Shown: in pieces, positions 51,789 to 61,910 of the stretch
Layout: each line of letters begins with the position of its first letter
How positions within the stretch are numbered: the stretch's first letter is position 1
Assembly (NCBI RefSeq): GCF_002993885.1
Contig: NZ_CM009578.1
Span: 3,677,569-3,741,568 of the forward strand
Reading direction: 5' to 3'
DNA: 64,000 nt
DNA from: Sphingopyxis lindanitolerans
Lineage (GTDB): Bacteria > Pseudomonadota > Alphaproteobacteria > Sphingomonadales > Sphingomonadaceae
Notes under the pieces: generated by a model
Databases searched by the model: none
What the model saw: the letters and a program-made list of their open reading frames with translations, nothing else
Told to the model about the DNA's origin: nothing
Program-made: the position numbers and the translations under genes

Positions 51789-53072
51789 TCAATCCTCGAC
51801 GATCAGGCTGCGGTTTTTGGTTTCGGGAAGCAGCAGCGTCGCGACCCCCGCCATCGCGATCACCGCGGCGACATAGAAATAGAACAGCCATTCGACCCCC
51901 TGGCCCTTGAGCCAGAGCGCGATCATCTCGGCCGTGCCGCCGAAGATCGCATTGCCGATCGCATAGGGCAGCGCGACGCCGAGCCCGCGGATATGCGCCG
52001 GGAACAGTTCGGCCTTCACCAGCGCATTGTTCGCGGTATAGCCGCTCTGCAAGGTCAGCGGGATCAGGATCAACAGCGTCGCGGTGACCGGCGAGGTCAC
52101 GGTTTCGAGCGCGAAGAAGGTCGGCGCCGCGACGATCGCGCCGCCGATGCCGAAGAGAAGGAGCATCGGTTTGCGCCCGAAACGGTCGGCGAGGGCGCCG
52201 AAGACCGGCTGCATCGCCGCGAACCACAGCAGCGCCGCCGCGATGATCCAGGTCGCTGTCTGCTTGTCGAAACCGACGCTGTTGAACAGGAATTTCTGCA
52301 TATAGGTAATATAGGTATAGGCGCCGAGCCCGCCGCCCGCCGACAGCATCGCGACGAGGATGGTTTCGCGCCGATGCTCGCGCCACAGCAGTTTCGCGGT
52401 CGAGACCGGCCGGTCGGCCGCCTGGTTTTCGAACGAGGGGGTTTCGGCGAGCCGGCGGCGCAGCACATAGACGCCGAGCGCGAGCAGCGCGCCGATGACG
52501 AAGGGGATGCGCCAGCCCCACGCGGTCAGTTCGGCCTCGGTCAGAAAGGCCTGCAGGATGATCGCGACGAAGATCGCGCAAAGCTGGCCGCCGATCAGCG
52601 TCAGATATTGAAAGCTGGCCCAGAAACCGCGATGCGCGCGCGGCGCCATTTCGGACAGATAGGTCGCGCTGGCGCCATATTCGCCGCCGAGCGACAGCCC
52701 TTGCAGGACGCGCGCCGCGATCAGCACCGCGGGGCCGAACAGCCCCGCCTGCGCATAGGTCGGCGCGCCGGCGATCATCAGCGAGCCGCCGAACATCAGC
52801 GCCACCGACAGCGTCAGCCCCGCCTTGCGCCCGCGCGCGTCGGCGAAGCGCCCCATCACCCACGCGCCGATCGGCCGCATGACGAAGCCGACGGCAAAGA
52901 TCGTCGCGGTGCTCAACAGTTGCGCGGTCGGATCCTCCTTGGGAAAGAAGACCGGAGCGAAATAGATGGCGAAAGCGGCATAAGCGAACCAGTCATACCA
53001 TTCGACCAGATTGCCCGCCGAGCCGCCGATGATCGACAGCAGGCGCTTGCGCGGTATCGCCAAGGCTTTCAT
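51789..53072 (-). CDS. MFS metabolite:H+ symporter (MHS family)
   Basis: 427 residues from the ATG at 53072, which has GGGGGACGGA upstream; the frame opens with TTG at 53084. Twelve transmembrane segments are expected. The MHS signatures are present: GNLVEWYDWFAYA at the start of helix 1, FADARGRKAGL in loop 2-3, LQGLSLGGEYGAS in helix 4 and LADRFGRKPML in loop 8-9. Such transporters (KgtP, ShiA, ProP and similar) take up organic acids or compatible solutes with protons. The precise substrate is not readable. Confidence 0.85.
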   Translation of the reverse strand: MKALAIPRKRLLSIIGGSAGNLVEWYDWFAYAAFAIYFAPVFFPKEDPTAQLLSTATIFAVGFVMRPIGAWVMGRFADARGRKAGLTLSVALMFGGSLMIAGAPTYAQAGLFGPAVLIAARVLQGLSLGGEYGASATYLSEMAPRAHRGFWASFQYLTLIGGQLCAIFVAIILQAFLTEAELTAWGWRIPFVIGALLALGVYVLRRRLAETPSFENQAADRPVSTAKLLWREHRRETILVAMLSAGGGLGAYTYITYMQKFLFNSVGFDKQTATWIIAAALLWFAAMQPVFGALADRFGRKPMLLLFGIGGAIVAAPTFFALETVTSPVTATLLILIPLTLQSGYTANNALVKAELFPAHIRGLGVALPYAIGNAIFGGTAEMIALWLKGQGVEWLFYFYVAAVIAMAGVATLLLPETKNRSLIVED

Positions 53073-53101
53073 TCCGTCCCCCAATTCTATCGGCCTTTAC
53101 A

Positions 53102-53179
53102 CGTCATCCCGGCGAAGGCCGGGATCTCACCCTATCGTTTTGACGCACCGGCGAGATCCCGGCTTTCGCCGGGATGACG
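53102..53179. repeat. Palindromic repeat family B, copy 2 (inverted)
   Basis: Near reverse complement of 50149-50226 over its full length, including the asymmetric centre (ACCCTATCG..TGACGC). It ends 4 bp before the pgeF stop. Confidence 0.8.
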
Positions 53180-53183
53180 AAGA

Positions 53184-53954
53184 TTAGCTTGGTGGTTTGA
53201 ACCCGATCACCGAAATCTGCCGCCCATAGCCGTTCTCGCCCCGATGGCACGCCCGGCGATAGCTGAAATAGGCCGCTTCTTCCGCATAGCTATCCTGCCC
53301 GCCGATCGCGACGGTGGTTACCCCCGCCGCGGCAAGGCGCGCGGCGACATAGGCGGCGATGTCGAACATCGCGTGCCCCGGCCTGGCGGCCGCGAAGAAA
53401 TGTTCGTTCGCGGGATCATCGGCAAGGAAGCGGGCGACGAAGCCGTCATCGACTTCGTAGGAGGCGCGGGCGATACACGGGCCGATCGCGGCGACGATGC
53501 TCTTGCGATCGGCGCCCAAGCTTTCCATCGCGTCGAGCGTCGCGTCGGTGACCCCCGCGATCGCGCCCTTCCACCCGGCGTGGGCCGCGCCGACGACGCC
53601 CGCTTTCGCATCGGCGAACAGCACGGGCACGCAGTCGGCGGTAAGGATGCCGAGCAGGACGCCGGGGGTGCGCGTCGCGAGCGCGTCGGCCTCGGGCCGC
53701 GCGGCGAGGTCGCTTGCCGCGTCGACGATGACGCAGCGGTTTCCATGCACCTGATAAAGGCCGGTCAGCGCGGCTCCGGGCAGTATCGCCGCGGCGGCGC
53801 GGCGGCGGTTCTCGGCGATCAGCGCCGGATCGTCGCCCGAGCCGAGCCCGCAATCGAGAGACGCGAGGTCGCCGCTCGACACGCCGCCGCGGCGGCCGAA
53901 GAAGCCGTGCGGCACGCCCGCGAGCGGTGCGGCGGTGGCGAAGGGCGGGGTCAC
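53184..53954 (-). CDS. pgeF: Peptidoglycan editing factor PgeF (polyphenol oxidase-like)
   Basis: 256 residues. The YfiH/PgeF/DUF152 hallmarks are present: TADCVPVLFADAKAGVVGAAHAGWKG (metal His and Cys region) and GPCIARASYEVD. E. coli PgeF removes mis-incorporated residues from peptidoglycan precursors. Its start overlaps the upstream GNAT stop by 4 bp (ATGA). Confidence 0.9.
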   Translation of the reverse strand: MTPPFATAAPLAGVPHGFFGRRGGVSSGDLASLDCGLGSGDDPALIAENRRRAAAAILPGAALTGLYQVHGNRCVIVDAASDLAARPEADALATRTPGVLLGILTADCVPVLFADAKAGVVGAAHAGWKGAIAGVTDATLDAMESLGADRKSIVAAIGPCIARASYEVDDGFVARFLADDPANEHFFAAARPGHAMFDIAAYVAARLAAAGVTTVAIGGQDSYAEEAAYFSYRRACHRGENGYGRQISVIGFKPPS

Positions 53955-54469
53955 AGGTCGAGCCTCCAGATACGGTCCTCGTCGATATGATTGCCGACGC
54001 GAAACGGGTTGCGGCCGATATCGACGAAATCATAGCGGCGGTAAAAGGCCTGCGCGCGCGGATTTTCGGTAAAGACCGACAGATAGAGGATCGCGGCGCG
54101 CGCCCGTGCCCAGGCGATCCCCCATTCCATCAAAGCCGCCGCGACGCCGGTGCCCTTTGCTTCGGGGGCGACATAGAGCTGGTGGAGTTCGGTCGCCTTG
54201 TCGGTGGGGTGTCCCGCGGGGACCGCGAAATCGATCGGCCCGAGCTTGACGAAGCCAAGGATCGCACCGTCGTCGCCCCGGATCAGCGCGATCGTCCATT
54301 CGGGGTCGGCGATCTGCGCGGCGATGCGCGCGGGCGGGTTCCAGTCGGCGAGGAAGGTCGCAAGGTCGGCGGGGTCATAGATATGCCCGAAGGTGTGGGT
54401 GAAGGCGGTTTCGGCGAAGCGCGACACGTCGTCGGCCTCTTCGATCTTTGCAAGCTGGACATGGGTCAT
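53951..54469 (-). CDS. GNAT-family N-acetyltransferase
   Basis: 172 residues. Motif A of the acetyl-CoA-binding fold is LHQLYVAPEAKGTGVAAALM (R/Q-x2-G-x-G/A), followed by ILYLSVFTENPRAQAFYRRYDF (motif B). The acceptor substrate is unknown. It is coupled to pgeF. Confidence 0.85.
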   Translation of the reverse strand: MTHVQLAKIEEADDVSRFAETAFTHTFGHIYDPADLATFLADWNPPARIAAQIADPEWTIALIRGDDGAILGFVKLGPIDFAVPAGHPTDKATELHQLYVAPEAKGTGVAAALMEWGIAWARARAAILYLSVFTENPRAQAFYRRYDFVDIGRNPFRVGNHIDEDRIWRLDL

Positions 54470-54533
54470 GCGGGGACTCCTGAAAATGGTCCGGTTCGCG
54501 GTAGATCCAATAGGCTTCCCCGCAATGCCAAGC

Positions 54534-54639
54534 TGTTCCCCCGCGAAGGCGGGGGCCCATCACCCGCCGTTTCCTCCTGTCGCAAGGCGCATTGGGAACG
54601 ATAGGCCCGGTGATGGACCCCCGCCTTCGCGGGGGAACA
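54534..54639. repeat. Long inverted repeat (TGTTCCCCCGCGAAGGCGGG type)
   Basis: The left arm TGTTCCCCCGCGAAGGCGGG and right arm CCCGCCTTCGCGGGGGAACA are exact complements over 20 bases, with a 60-bp spacer also partly self-complementary (CCCATCACC/GGTGATGG). A single related arm sits at 58435-58452. Confidence 0.8.
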
Positions 54640-54652
54640 GGGCTGGGCGGGG

Positions 54653-55744
54653 CTATTCATGGCTTGCACCTTCCGCGTCGGCGAAGCCGGCGGGCTGCGG
54701 CCAGCCGGGGGCGGTGGCGGCGATCAGCTTGAACAGGTCGCCCATCGCATCGGCGGTGACGAGCCGGTCGCGCTGGCCTTTCAGTTCGTCGGCGCGGTCG
54801 GGCGCGGCGGCCACCAGCGCCTTCAGCCGCGCGTCGATGCCGAGCCGCCGCAGCCAGTCGCCTTGTGTCGCAAGAGGGCTCACCGTCAAGCCCGCGGGCC
54901 GCGCCGCCCCGGCCAGCGCCGTGAAATCGACATGCGCGGTCAGGTCGGCCTCGCCGGGGTCGGTGAAGGCGTCGGCGAAGCGATGCGCCCTGACCGCTTG
55001 CAGCGTGTCGCCCGCGGCGGGCCCGGCATAGCCATAGTCGATCGCCAGCATCGCGCCGCCCTGCCGCGCCAGGCGGAAAGCACAGCGCTGCATGATCGCC
55101 GCCGCGACCGGCGCGGTTTCGACGATCGTGCCTTCGGGGCGGCGATGCAGGGCAGGGGGGACGGCCTCGTCGGCCGAAACCGTGCCGGCCACCGGCACCA
55201 GCTTGCCGCCCTGCCGCTCGACCATCCGCTCGCGCCAGCCCGCGGTCGTGCGGACATATTGGTGGATCGGCAGCGCGTCGAAAAATTCGTTCGCGACGAT
55301 GACCAACGGCGCGTCGTCGGGAAGGGCGTCGACCTCGTCATGGTGCGCCGCTTCGGGCAGCCGCGCCGACTGCGCGGCGCGCAGGGTCGGGCTCGTCTCG
55401 ACCAGATGGATGCCCAGCGGCGCGCAGCCGAAGCGCGACGCCGCGCGCAGCGCGTCGGCGGCGAGCGTGCCGCGGCCGGGGCCAAGCTCGACATAGCGAA
55501 AGGGCGGTGCCCCCGCGCGGCTCCACAGGTCGGCGATCCAGACGCCGATCAGCTCGCCGAACATCTGGCTGATCTCGGGCGCCGTGGTGAAATCGCCCGC
55601 CGCGCCGAGCGGGTCGCGCGTCGCGTAATAATGGGTGTTTGCCCACGCCATATAGTCGGCGATCGTCGTCGGCCGCGCGGCGGCGATGTCGTGGATCAGG
55701 TGTTCGGGGATCAGCCGCTCGGGGGTCGGTGGGCCGTCACGCAA
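54653..55744 (-). CDS. MidA/NDUFAF7-type SAM-dependent methyltransferase
   Basis: 363 residues. The DUF185/NDUFAF7 signature is clear: [25 protein letters not shown] near residue 45, the SAM loop [15 protein letters not shown] and [16 protein letters not shown]. Mitochondrial NDUFAF7 methylates an arginine of complex I subunit NDUFS2; bacterial members may do likewise. Its start overlaps the lgt stop by 8 bp, so it is coupled to lgt. Confidence 0.9.
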   Translation of the reverse strand: MRDGPPTPERLIPEHLIHDIAAARPTTIADYMAWANTHYYATRDPLGAAGDFTTAPEISQMFGELIGVWIADLWSRAGAPPFRYVELGPGRGTLAADALRAASRFGCAPLGIHLVETSPTLRAAQSARLPEAAHHDEVDALPDDAPLVIVANEFFDALPIHQYVRTTAGWRERMVERQGGKLVPVAGTVSADEAVPPALHRRPEGTIVETAPVAAAIMQRCAFRLARQGGAMLAIDYGYAGPAAGDTLQAVRAHRFADAFTDPGEADLTAHVDFTALAGAARPAGLTVSPLATQGDWLRRLGIDARLKALVAAAPDRADELKGQRDRLVTADAMGDLFKLIAATAPGWPQPAGFADAEGASHE

Positions 55745-56615
55745 CGCTGTCCGTCCCCGCGATCGGCTCGACGCGCTGGCGCCGCCGCTTCGCGGTGGCG
55801 ACGAGCCAGACGCCGATCAGGATCATCGGCACCGTCAGCCATTGGCCCATCGACAGGCCGGTCATGTCGACGACCCACTGGCGCTGGCTGTCGGGTTCGC
55901 GCACATATTCGACCAGAAAGCGGCTGAAACCATAAAGGATCGCGGCGAGTCCGAACAGGAAGCCCGGCTTGTAGCGCGCGTCGGTGCGCCAGAAGAAGAA
56001 GGCGAGCACCGCCATCATGAGAATCCCTTCGAGCCCGGCTTCGTACAACTGGCTCGGGTGGCGCGGCAGGGCGTCCGCGCGCGGAAAGATGATCGCCCAC
56101 GGCACCGTCGTCGCGCGGCCCCACAATTCGCCGTTCACGAAATTGGCGAGGCGGCCGAGGAACAGCCCGATCGGGACGACGCAGGCGACATAGTCGCAAA
56201 AGCGCAGGAAGCTGAGCTTTTCCTGGCGCGTCACATACCAGATGGCGATCAGCACGCCGATCACCCCGCCGTGCAGCGACATGCCGCCGTCCCACAGGCG
56301 AAAGATGTCGAGCGGCTTTTGCGAATAAAATTCGAAATTATAGAAAAGGACATAGCCGAGCCGGCCGCCGAGGATGATGCCGAGCATCGCATAGAAGATC
56401 ATGTCGTCGGCATGGCGCCGCGCCATCGGGGCGCCGGGCTGCGCGATCAGCTTGAGCAGATAGCCGTAACCGAGGAAGATGCCCGCGAGATAGGCAAGCG
56501 CATACCAGCGGATTGGCAGGCCGAAGACGCTGAACGCGACCTCGCTATGCTCTCCCATCAAATCCTGGAAGTTCACATATTGCGTCGCTTCGGTTAAGGT
56601 TGCAAAAAGAAACAT
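55737..56615 (-). CDS. lgt: Prolipoprotein diacylglyceryl transferase
   Basis: 292 residues from the ATG at 56615; a much longer open frame upstream is a shadow of the acyl-CoA synthetase gene on the other strand. Lgt signatures are [22 protein letters not shown] (essential His region) and [14 protein letters not shown] (essential Arg/Asn), with seven transmembrane segments. It attaches diacylglycerol to lipobox cysteines, the first step of lipoprotein maturation. Confidence 0.95.
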   Translation of the reverse strand: MFLFATLTEATQYVNFQDLMGEHSEVAFSVFGLPIRWYALAYLAGIFLGYGYLLKLIAQPGAPMARRHADDMIFYAMLGIILGGRLGYVLFYNFEFYSQKPLDIFRLWDGGMSLHGGVIGVLIAIWYVTRQEKLSFLRFCDYVACVVPIGLFLGRLANFVNGELWGRATTVPWAIIFPRADALPRHPSQLYEAGLEGILMMAVLAFFFWRTDARYKPGFLFGLAAILYGFSRFLVEYVREPDSQRQWVVDMTGLSMGQWLTVPMILIGVWLVATAKRRRQRVEPIAGTDSVA

Positions 56616-56693
56616 AAAGTCGCGCTGTCCTTCCCCAGGAGAGGCCTTCCCCATAGGGGGTAAGGCGAGCGAGACCAAGAGGAGAGATGCCCC

Positions 56694-58406
56694 ATGCCTT
56701 CCGCGCTCGATCTGCGCCTGGAAACCGCCTATAATCTGATCACCGGCCCCGGTGGCCCGATCGAGGTCGGTTCCGTCGAACGCTTTGGCCGTCCACTGCC
56801 CTTCATCACCAATGCGCCGACGAATCTGGCCGACTATGTCGCCTATTTCTGCACGCTGCATGGCGATGCGACCTTCCTGGTCGAAGGCGACGAGCGGCTG
56901 AGCTTTGCCCAGGTCCACGCCGGCGCGCGCAAGGTCGCGGCGGCGCTGATCGACGGCCATGGCGTGCAGCGCGGCGACCGCGTGGCGATCGCGATGCGCA
57001 ACGCCAACGCCTGGTGCGTCACCTATCTCGGCGTCCTGCTCGCGGGCGGCTGCGCGACCCTGCTCAACGGCTGGTGGCAGGGCGCCGAACTGGCGGCGGG
57101 GATCGAGGATGCCGAGGCGACTTTGGTCATTGCCGACCTCCCGCGCGCCGCGCGGCTGGGCGAACCCGGCGTCAAACATGGCGCAAAGCTCATCGCGCTC
57201 GACATCGCGCAGCCACTGGACGCCGCGCTGGCGCCGATCACCGACGCGGGCGGCGGCGCCGATACCGCGCTGCCGGTGCTGACCGGGCAGGATCTGGCCA
57301 CCATCCTCTTCACCTCGGGCTCGACCGGCCAGTCGAAGGGCGCCTATTCGCGGCACGAGGCGGTGGTGCAGGCGATCTTCAACTATGTGACGCAGACCGC
57401 CAGCATCGTCCATCTGCTGACCGAGGACGGGCTGATGTCGGACGCCCAGCCCGCGACGCTGATCTGCACGCCGCTGTTCCATGTCACCGCCGAAATCCCG
57501 GTGTTCCTGCAAAGCCTCGCGATCGGGCGCAAGCTCGTCCTGATGCCCAAATGGAGCGCCGACGAGGCGATGCGGCTGATCCAGGATGAAAAGGTCAATT
57601 ATTTCGTCGGCGTGCCGCTGATGAGCTATGAAATCCTCATCAGCCCGAACCGCAAGATCTACGACCTGTCGACGTGCAAAAGCTATGCCGGCGGCGGCGC
57701 GCCGCGTCCGCCCGAGCATGTCCGCCGCCTCGCGACCGAGATGGGCGACGGCAAGCCGCTGCTCGGCTATGGCCTGACCGAGACCAACGCCGTCGGCTGC
57801 GGCATCATCAACGAAAATTATCTCGAAAAGCCGCTGTCGACCGGCCCGGCGTCGAAGCCGCTCGTCGATCTCGCGATCCTCGACGACAATGGGGCCGAAC
57901 TGCCGCAGGGCGGCGTCGGCGAGGTGTGCATCCGCTCGGTCTGCAATTTCGAGGGCTATTGGAACAACCCCGAAGCGACGAAAGCGGCGATCTTCGACAA
58001 TGGCTATTTCCGCTCGGGCGACCTTGGCTATGTCGATGCCGACGGCTATTTGTTCATCGTCGACCGCAAGAAGGACATCATCATCCGCGGCGGCGAGAAT
58101 ATCAGCTGCCAGGAAGTCGAGGCCGCGATCTACGAGCATCCCGAAACCAATGAATGCGCGGTCTTCGGCCTGCCCGACGAGCGGCTGGGCGAGGTCGTCG
58201 GCGCGGTGATCTGGATGCAGCCGGGGTCCAGCGTCACCGCCGAGGACATGACCGCCTTCCTCGGCCAGCGGCTCGCACCCTACAAGGTGCCGCTGCGGAC
58301 CTGGATGTCGAACGACGCGCTGCCCAAGCTCGGCAGCGAAAAGATCGACAAAGTGTCGCTGCGCGCCCGCTATCGCGAACAATATGCGGTGGAGGTCGTC
58401 GCTTAA
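56694..58406 (+). CDS. AMP-forming acyl-CoA synthetase
   Basis: 570 residues of the ANL superfamily. The P-loop reads [12 protein letters not shown], with Gln-Ser where Pro-Lys is usual (TSGTTGxPKG). A5-type [12 protein letters not shown], then [24 protein letters not shown] and the hinge [15 protein letters not shown] are intact. The C-terminal catalytic Lys lies in [11 protein letters not shown]. It should activate a fatty or aryl acid with ATP and CoA; the acid is not predictable. It is divergent from lgt with 78 bp between starts. Confidence 0.85.
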   Translation: MPSALDLRLETAYNLITGPGGPIEVGSVERFGRPLPFITNAPTNLADYVAYFCTLHGDATFLVEGDERLSFAQVHAGARKVAAALIDGHGVQRGDRVAIAMRNANAWCVTYLGVLLAGGCATLLNGWWQGAELAAGIEDAEATLVIADLPRAARLGEPGVKHGAKLIALDIAQPLDAALAPITDAGGGADTALPVLTGQDLATILFTSGSTGQSKGAYSRHEAVVQAIFNYVTQTASIVHLLTEDGLMSDAQPATLICTPLFHVTAEIPVFLQSLAIGRKLVLMPKWSADEAMRLIQDEKVNYFVGVPLMSYEILISPNRKIYDLSTCKSYAGGGAPRPPEHVRRLATEMGDGKPLLGYGLTETNAVGCGIINENYLEKPLSTGPASKPLVDLAILDDNGAELPQGGVGEVCIRSVCNFEGYWNNPEATKAAIFDNGYFRSGDLGYVDADGYLFIVDRKKDIIIRGGENISCQEVEAAIYEHPETNECAVFGLPDERLGEVVGAVIWMQPGSSVTAEDMTAFLGQRLAPYKVPLRTWMSNDALPKLGSEKIDKVSLRARYREQYAVEVVA

Positions 58407-58547
58407 AGGCGGTTCTCCTTGCTTGAAAATCCTGTTCCCCCGCCTTCGCGGGGACACGCTGGTGTTTGAATGCGCTGCGCATTGATTATGAACGCGATCC
58501 CGCTATCCTGAGCGGGCAGGGGCACAAAAGATCATGAGGTCGCGCCC

Positions 58548-59792
58548 ATGTCCATTCTCCGTCCCTTCCTTTCGCGCGTCGTCCGCCGCGGGCGGTTGAC
58601 CGTCGTCGATCCCGACGGCGGGGTCGAGCATTTCGGCGAGCCCGCGCCGGGTTTCCCCCAGGTCGCGGTGCGCTTCACCACCCGCCGCGCGATGCGCCGC
58701 GTCATCCTCGACCCGCGTCTTGGCGCGGCCGAGGCGTTCATGGACGGCGAGATGGTGCTGACCGACGGAGATATCATGGCGCTGATCGGCCTTCTGCGCC
58801 TGAACACGCCCTGGGACCGCGGTGTCGAGCTTCGCGACAAGACGTGGCTCGGTCGGCGGATCGAGGGGGTGCGGACGCGGCTCGGTTCGATCAACCGCCG
58901 CCGCCGCGCGCGCGCCAACGTCCACCATCATTACGACATCGGCAACGACCTCTACCGCCTCTTCCTCGACGCCGACCTGCAATATAGCTGCGCTTACTGG
59001 CCGCGCGCGGGCCTGACTCTCGACGAGGCGCAGGCGGCGAAGAAGGCGCATATCGCGGCGAAGCTCGCGTTGAAGCCGGGCCAGCGGGTGCTCGACATCG
59101 GCTGCGGCTGGGGCGGGATGGCGATCACCCTCGCAAAGCTCGAACAGGTCGAGGTGCTGGGGATCACCCTGTCGGACGAGCAACTCGCGCTCGCGCGCCA
59201 GCGCGCGGCGGCGGCGGGGGTCGCCGACCGCGTCCGTTTCGAGCTGATCGATTATCGCGACCTCGCCGCGCGTGAACCGGGGCGGTTCGACCGCATCGTC
59301 TCGGTCGGCATGTTCGAGCACGTCGGCGCGCCGAATTACGAAACCTTTTTTCGTGCCTGCGCCAACTTGCTCAGCGCCGATGGCGTGATGCTGCTCCACA
59401 CGATCGGCCGCTTCGGGGGGCCGGGGGCGACCGACGCCTTCACGCGCAAATATATCTTCCCCGGCGGCTATATCCCCGCGCTCAGCGAGACGCTGGCGGC
59501 GAGCGAAAAGAGCCGGATGATCGTCACCGATGTCGAGACGCTGCGGCTGCATTATGCGCTGACGCTGCGCCAATGGTATGCGCGCACGCTGGCGCACGAG
59601 GCGGAGATCGCCCAGATGATGGGCGAGCGCTTCTTTCGCATGTGGACCTTCTACCTCGCCGGCGCGACCTCGGCGTTCGAGAGCGGCGGGATGGGCAATT
59701 ATCAGATCCAGTTCGCGCGCAGCCGCCACGCGCTGCCGCTGACGCGCGGCTATATGGCGGCGGCCGAAGCGGCCTATCGCGACACCGTCTGA
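58548..59792 (+). CDS. cfa: Cyclopropane-fatty-acyl-phospholipid synthase family protein
   Basis: 414 residues. The SAM-binding loop is VLDIGCGWGGMA. Family residues ANVHHHYDIGNDLYRLFLD and MFEHVG are present, as are the C-terminal RMWTFYLAGATSAFESG residues, with a short N-terminal domain. It methylenates unsaturated phospholipid acyl chains, adjusting membrane stability in stress. It lies 142 bp after the acyl-CoA synthetase. Confidence 0.9.
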   Translation: MSILRPFLSRVVRRGRLTVVDPDGGVEHFGEPAPGFPQVAVRFTTRRAMRRVILDPRLGAAEAFMDGEMVLTDGDIMALIGLLRLNTPWDRGVELRDKTWLGRRIEGVRTRLGSINRRRRARANVHHHYDIGNDLYRLFLDADLQYSCAYWPRAGLTLDEAQAAKKAHIAAKLALKPGQRVLDIGCGWGGMAITLAKLEQVEVLGITLSDEQLALARQRAAAAGVADRVRFELIDYRDLAAREPGRFDRIVSVGMFEHVGAPNYETFFRACANLLSADGVMLLHTIGRFGGPGATDAFTRKYIFPGGYIPALSETLAASEKSRMIVTDVETLRLHYALTLRQWYARTLAHEAEIAQMMGERFFRMWTFYLAGATSAFESGGMGNYQIQFARSRHALPLTRGYMAAAEAAYRDTV

Positions 59793-59897
59793 AGGCCGGA
59801 ATCCCGGTGCGAAAGGCTAGGTTGGAATCTCTTGGGCCAAAGAGCTATGAGCCGACCGGGGGCCATCCCCTCTTTAGAAATATTGCGGGATCGCACC

Positions 59898-61058
59898 ATG
59901 ACCAATTCGCCCCTGTCGCAGGGTATCGCGCCTTTCCGGGCCATCGAGATCAGCCACCTCGCCCGCAAATTGCGCGCGGAGGGGCGTTCGGTGATCCATA
60001 TGGAGTTCGGCCAGCCCTCCGACGGCGCGCCCGCGGGCGCGGTCGCGGCGGCGCGCGCGGCGCTGGACGAACCCGACATGGGCTATTGGGAAAGCGTGCC
60101 GCTGCGCCAGCGCATCGCGCGCCATTATGCCGATCAATATGGCGTCGATCTCGATCCGCAGCGGATTTTGCTGACCTGCGGCGCCTCGCCCGCGCTCGTA
60201 CTGGCGCTGCTGACCGGCTTCGCGGCGGGCAGCCGCGTGATGACCGCGCGGCCCGGCTATGTCGCCTATCGCAATTCGCTGCGCGCGTTGCAGATGGAGC
60301 CGGTCGAGGTCGAATGCGGGGCGCCCGACCGCTTCCAGATCCACGCGCGCCATATCCGCGAGGCCGATCCCGCGCCCGATGGGCTGATCGTCGCGAGCCC
60401 CGCCAATCCCACCGGGACAATCATTCCGCCCGCCGAACTCGCCGACCTCGCCGCGGCGTGCCGCGAGCGCGGCGTCCGCATCATCTCCGACGAAATCTAT
60501 CACCGGCTAAGCTATGGCGCCGAAACCCACAGTATGCTGCAATATGACCCCGACGCCTTCGTCATCAACAGCTTCTCCAAATATTATGGAATGCCCGGCT
60601 GGCGGCTGGGCTGGATCGTCTGCCCGCCCGATCTGGTCGCCGAAGCCCGCGCGCGGCTCGGCAATCTGTTCCTGTCGCCGCCCGCGCTCAGCCAGCAGGC
60701 GGCGCTCGCGGCCTTCGACTGCGAGGAGGAACTCGACGCGCGCGTCGCCATGTATCGCCGCAACCGCCAGTTGCTGATCGAGTGTCTCGGCAGGCTCGGC
60801 ATCACCGACATCGCCCCGTCGGACGGCGCTTTCTATGTCTATGCCTCGATCGCGCATCTGACCGACGACAGCCTGGCCCTGTGCAAAAAGTTGCTGGAAG
60901 ACACCGGCGTCGCCACCGCGCCGGGGCTCGATTTCGACCCCGAGCGCGGCGCGCGCTTCATCCGTTTCAGCTACGCCGTGACCACCGACATGGCGCGCGA
61001 GGCCTGCGCGCGGCTGGAAGCGTGGTTCGGGAACAATGCTTGGGAATTGCGGAGTTAA
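59898..61058 (+). CDS. Class I/II aminotransferase (aspartate aminotransferase fold)
   Basis: 386 residues from the ATG at 59898; the frame opens earlier at 59832 without support. PLP-enzyme markers are SPANPTGTI, SDEIYHRLSYG and the Schiff-base Lys in INSFSKYYGMPGWRLGW, with Arg in IRFSYA binding the carboxylate. The amino-group donor is not predictable. Its stop codon lies inside the short repeat that borders the downstream nuclease-like cassette. Confidence 0.9.
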   Translation: MTNSPLSQGIAPFRAIEISHLARKLRAEGRSVIHMEFGQPSDGAPAGAVAAARAALDEPDMGYWESVPLRQRIARHYADQYGVDLDPQRILLTCGASPALVLALLTGFAAGSRVMTARPGYVAYRNSLRALQMEPVEVECGAPDRFQIHARHIREADPAPDGLIVASPANPTGTIIPPAELADLAAACRERGVRIISDEIYHRLSYGAETHSMLQYDPDAFVINSFSKYYGMPGWRLGWIVCPPDLVAEARARLGNLFLSPPALSQQAALAAFDCEEELDARVAMYRRNRQLLIECLGRLGITDIAPSDGAFYVYASIAHLTDDSLALCKKLLEDTGVATAPGLDFDPERGARFIRFSYAVTTDMAREACARLEAWFGNNAWELRS

Positions 61059-61077
61059 GTGCACTGTCACCGTATCC
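61051..61077 (+). repeat. GTGCACTGTCACC repeat, copy 1
   Basis: GGAGTTAAGTGCACTGTCACCGTATCC includes the TAA stop of the aminotransferase gene. Copies lie inverted at 61828-61860 and direct at 61911-61970. Confidence 0.8.
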
Positions 61078-61201
61078 ACTCTTGACAGGCGCTTGAGTGG
61101 CAAGCTGCAGAGTGCATTCTATGGGCGTTTCAACCGGAAGATTATCGACGGGGTACATCGTCTTCCTATGCCCGTGAACTGTCCCGTGAGGAGTGGAGGG
61201 A

Positions 61202-61816
61202 ATGAGCGAAGGTGAAGTTGCGCAAGACACCCATCCGGCGGATCAGCTTGGCGCGATAAGAACTGCCGTTAATCAGCTGCGCGGCGGGGAATTGTCGGAC
61301 CGGAACTATGAAATGATTCTTTCGGCAGCTGAAACTCTCTTTAACCTGGCTTCGACGGGCCGGGCCGGCTGTTCTGCGGCGGAAGCCAATGTGGCGCGAT
61401 GGACTGGCGGTCATGTTGTGAAAAGCTATGACGCGGGATATGATGTCGTTGCCCGCTCGGGCGCAAAGCTTGAGGTGAAGTTCAGCAAGCTGAACCAGCC
61501 GAACAGGGGGCGAGACAGTTTCCGCTGGAACTGGACGAACATCCTCGGGAACGTCGCTGCCTTGCGGAAGGATTATGGTTATCTGATCTTGGTGGGGCAA
61601 AAGGATCACCGGTTCGAAAGCGACTATCCGCTGGTCGACGGCGAGTTCGTGGTTTTCGCGATCCATCGCGACGAGATCGAAGGCGATCCGCTTGCCCTGA
61701 GATTGTCACCAGCCTCTCGGGGAACGATCGCCCTGTCGACACACCCCAATATTGCGCACACGCGGAATTTTGCTGAACGCTTTGCCGTTTCGGCATCGCA
61801 ATTGGCTTCCCTTTGA
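61202..61816 (+). CDS. PD-(D/E)XK-like nuclease-fold protein, unknown function
   Basis: 204 residues from the ATG at 61202; GTG at 61193 is also possible and GAGGAG precedes both. The pattern D(x8-9)E-V-K (GYDVVARSGAKLEVKFSKL) fits the core of PD-(D/E)XK nucleases such as restriction or VSR-like enzymes. AEANVARWTGG just before it resembles their opening helix. Base composition is visibly lower in GC than in the neighbours. It lies alone between copies of a short repeat, suggesting a mobile cassette. The exact family is not recognised. Confidence 0.55.
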   Translation: MSEGEVAQDTHPADQLGAIRTAVNQLRGGELSDRNYEMILSAAETLFNLASTGRAGCSAAEANVARWTGGHVVKSYDAGYDVVARSGAKLEVKFSKLNQPNRGRDSFRWNWTNILGNVAALRKDYGYLILVGQKDHRFESDYPLVDGEFVVFAIHRDEIEGDPLALRLSPASRGTIALSTHPNIAHTRNFAERFAVSASQLASL

Positions 61817-61827
61817 ACAGATAAGCG

Positions 61828-61860
61828 GGATTACGGGATTACGGTGACAGTGCACTAAAT
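61828..61860 (-). repeat. GTGCACTGTCACC repeat, copy 2 (inverted)
   Basis: GGATTACGGGATTACGGTGACAGTGCACTAAAT shares the core AGTGCACTGTCACCGTA with copy 1, in inverse orientation, and starts 12 bp beyond the nuclease-like gene. Confidence 0.8.
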
Positions 61861-61910
61861 TGACAGCGAACCGACCGAAATCTCACCCCTGTAGGCGGGG
61901 ACCGAAAACG

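Noticed and set aside
56616..58457. Long upstream extension of lgt
   Set aside because: It is the reverse frame of the acyl-CoA synthetase; Lgt homology begins only at the ATG near 56615.
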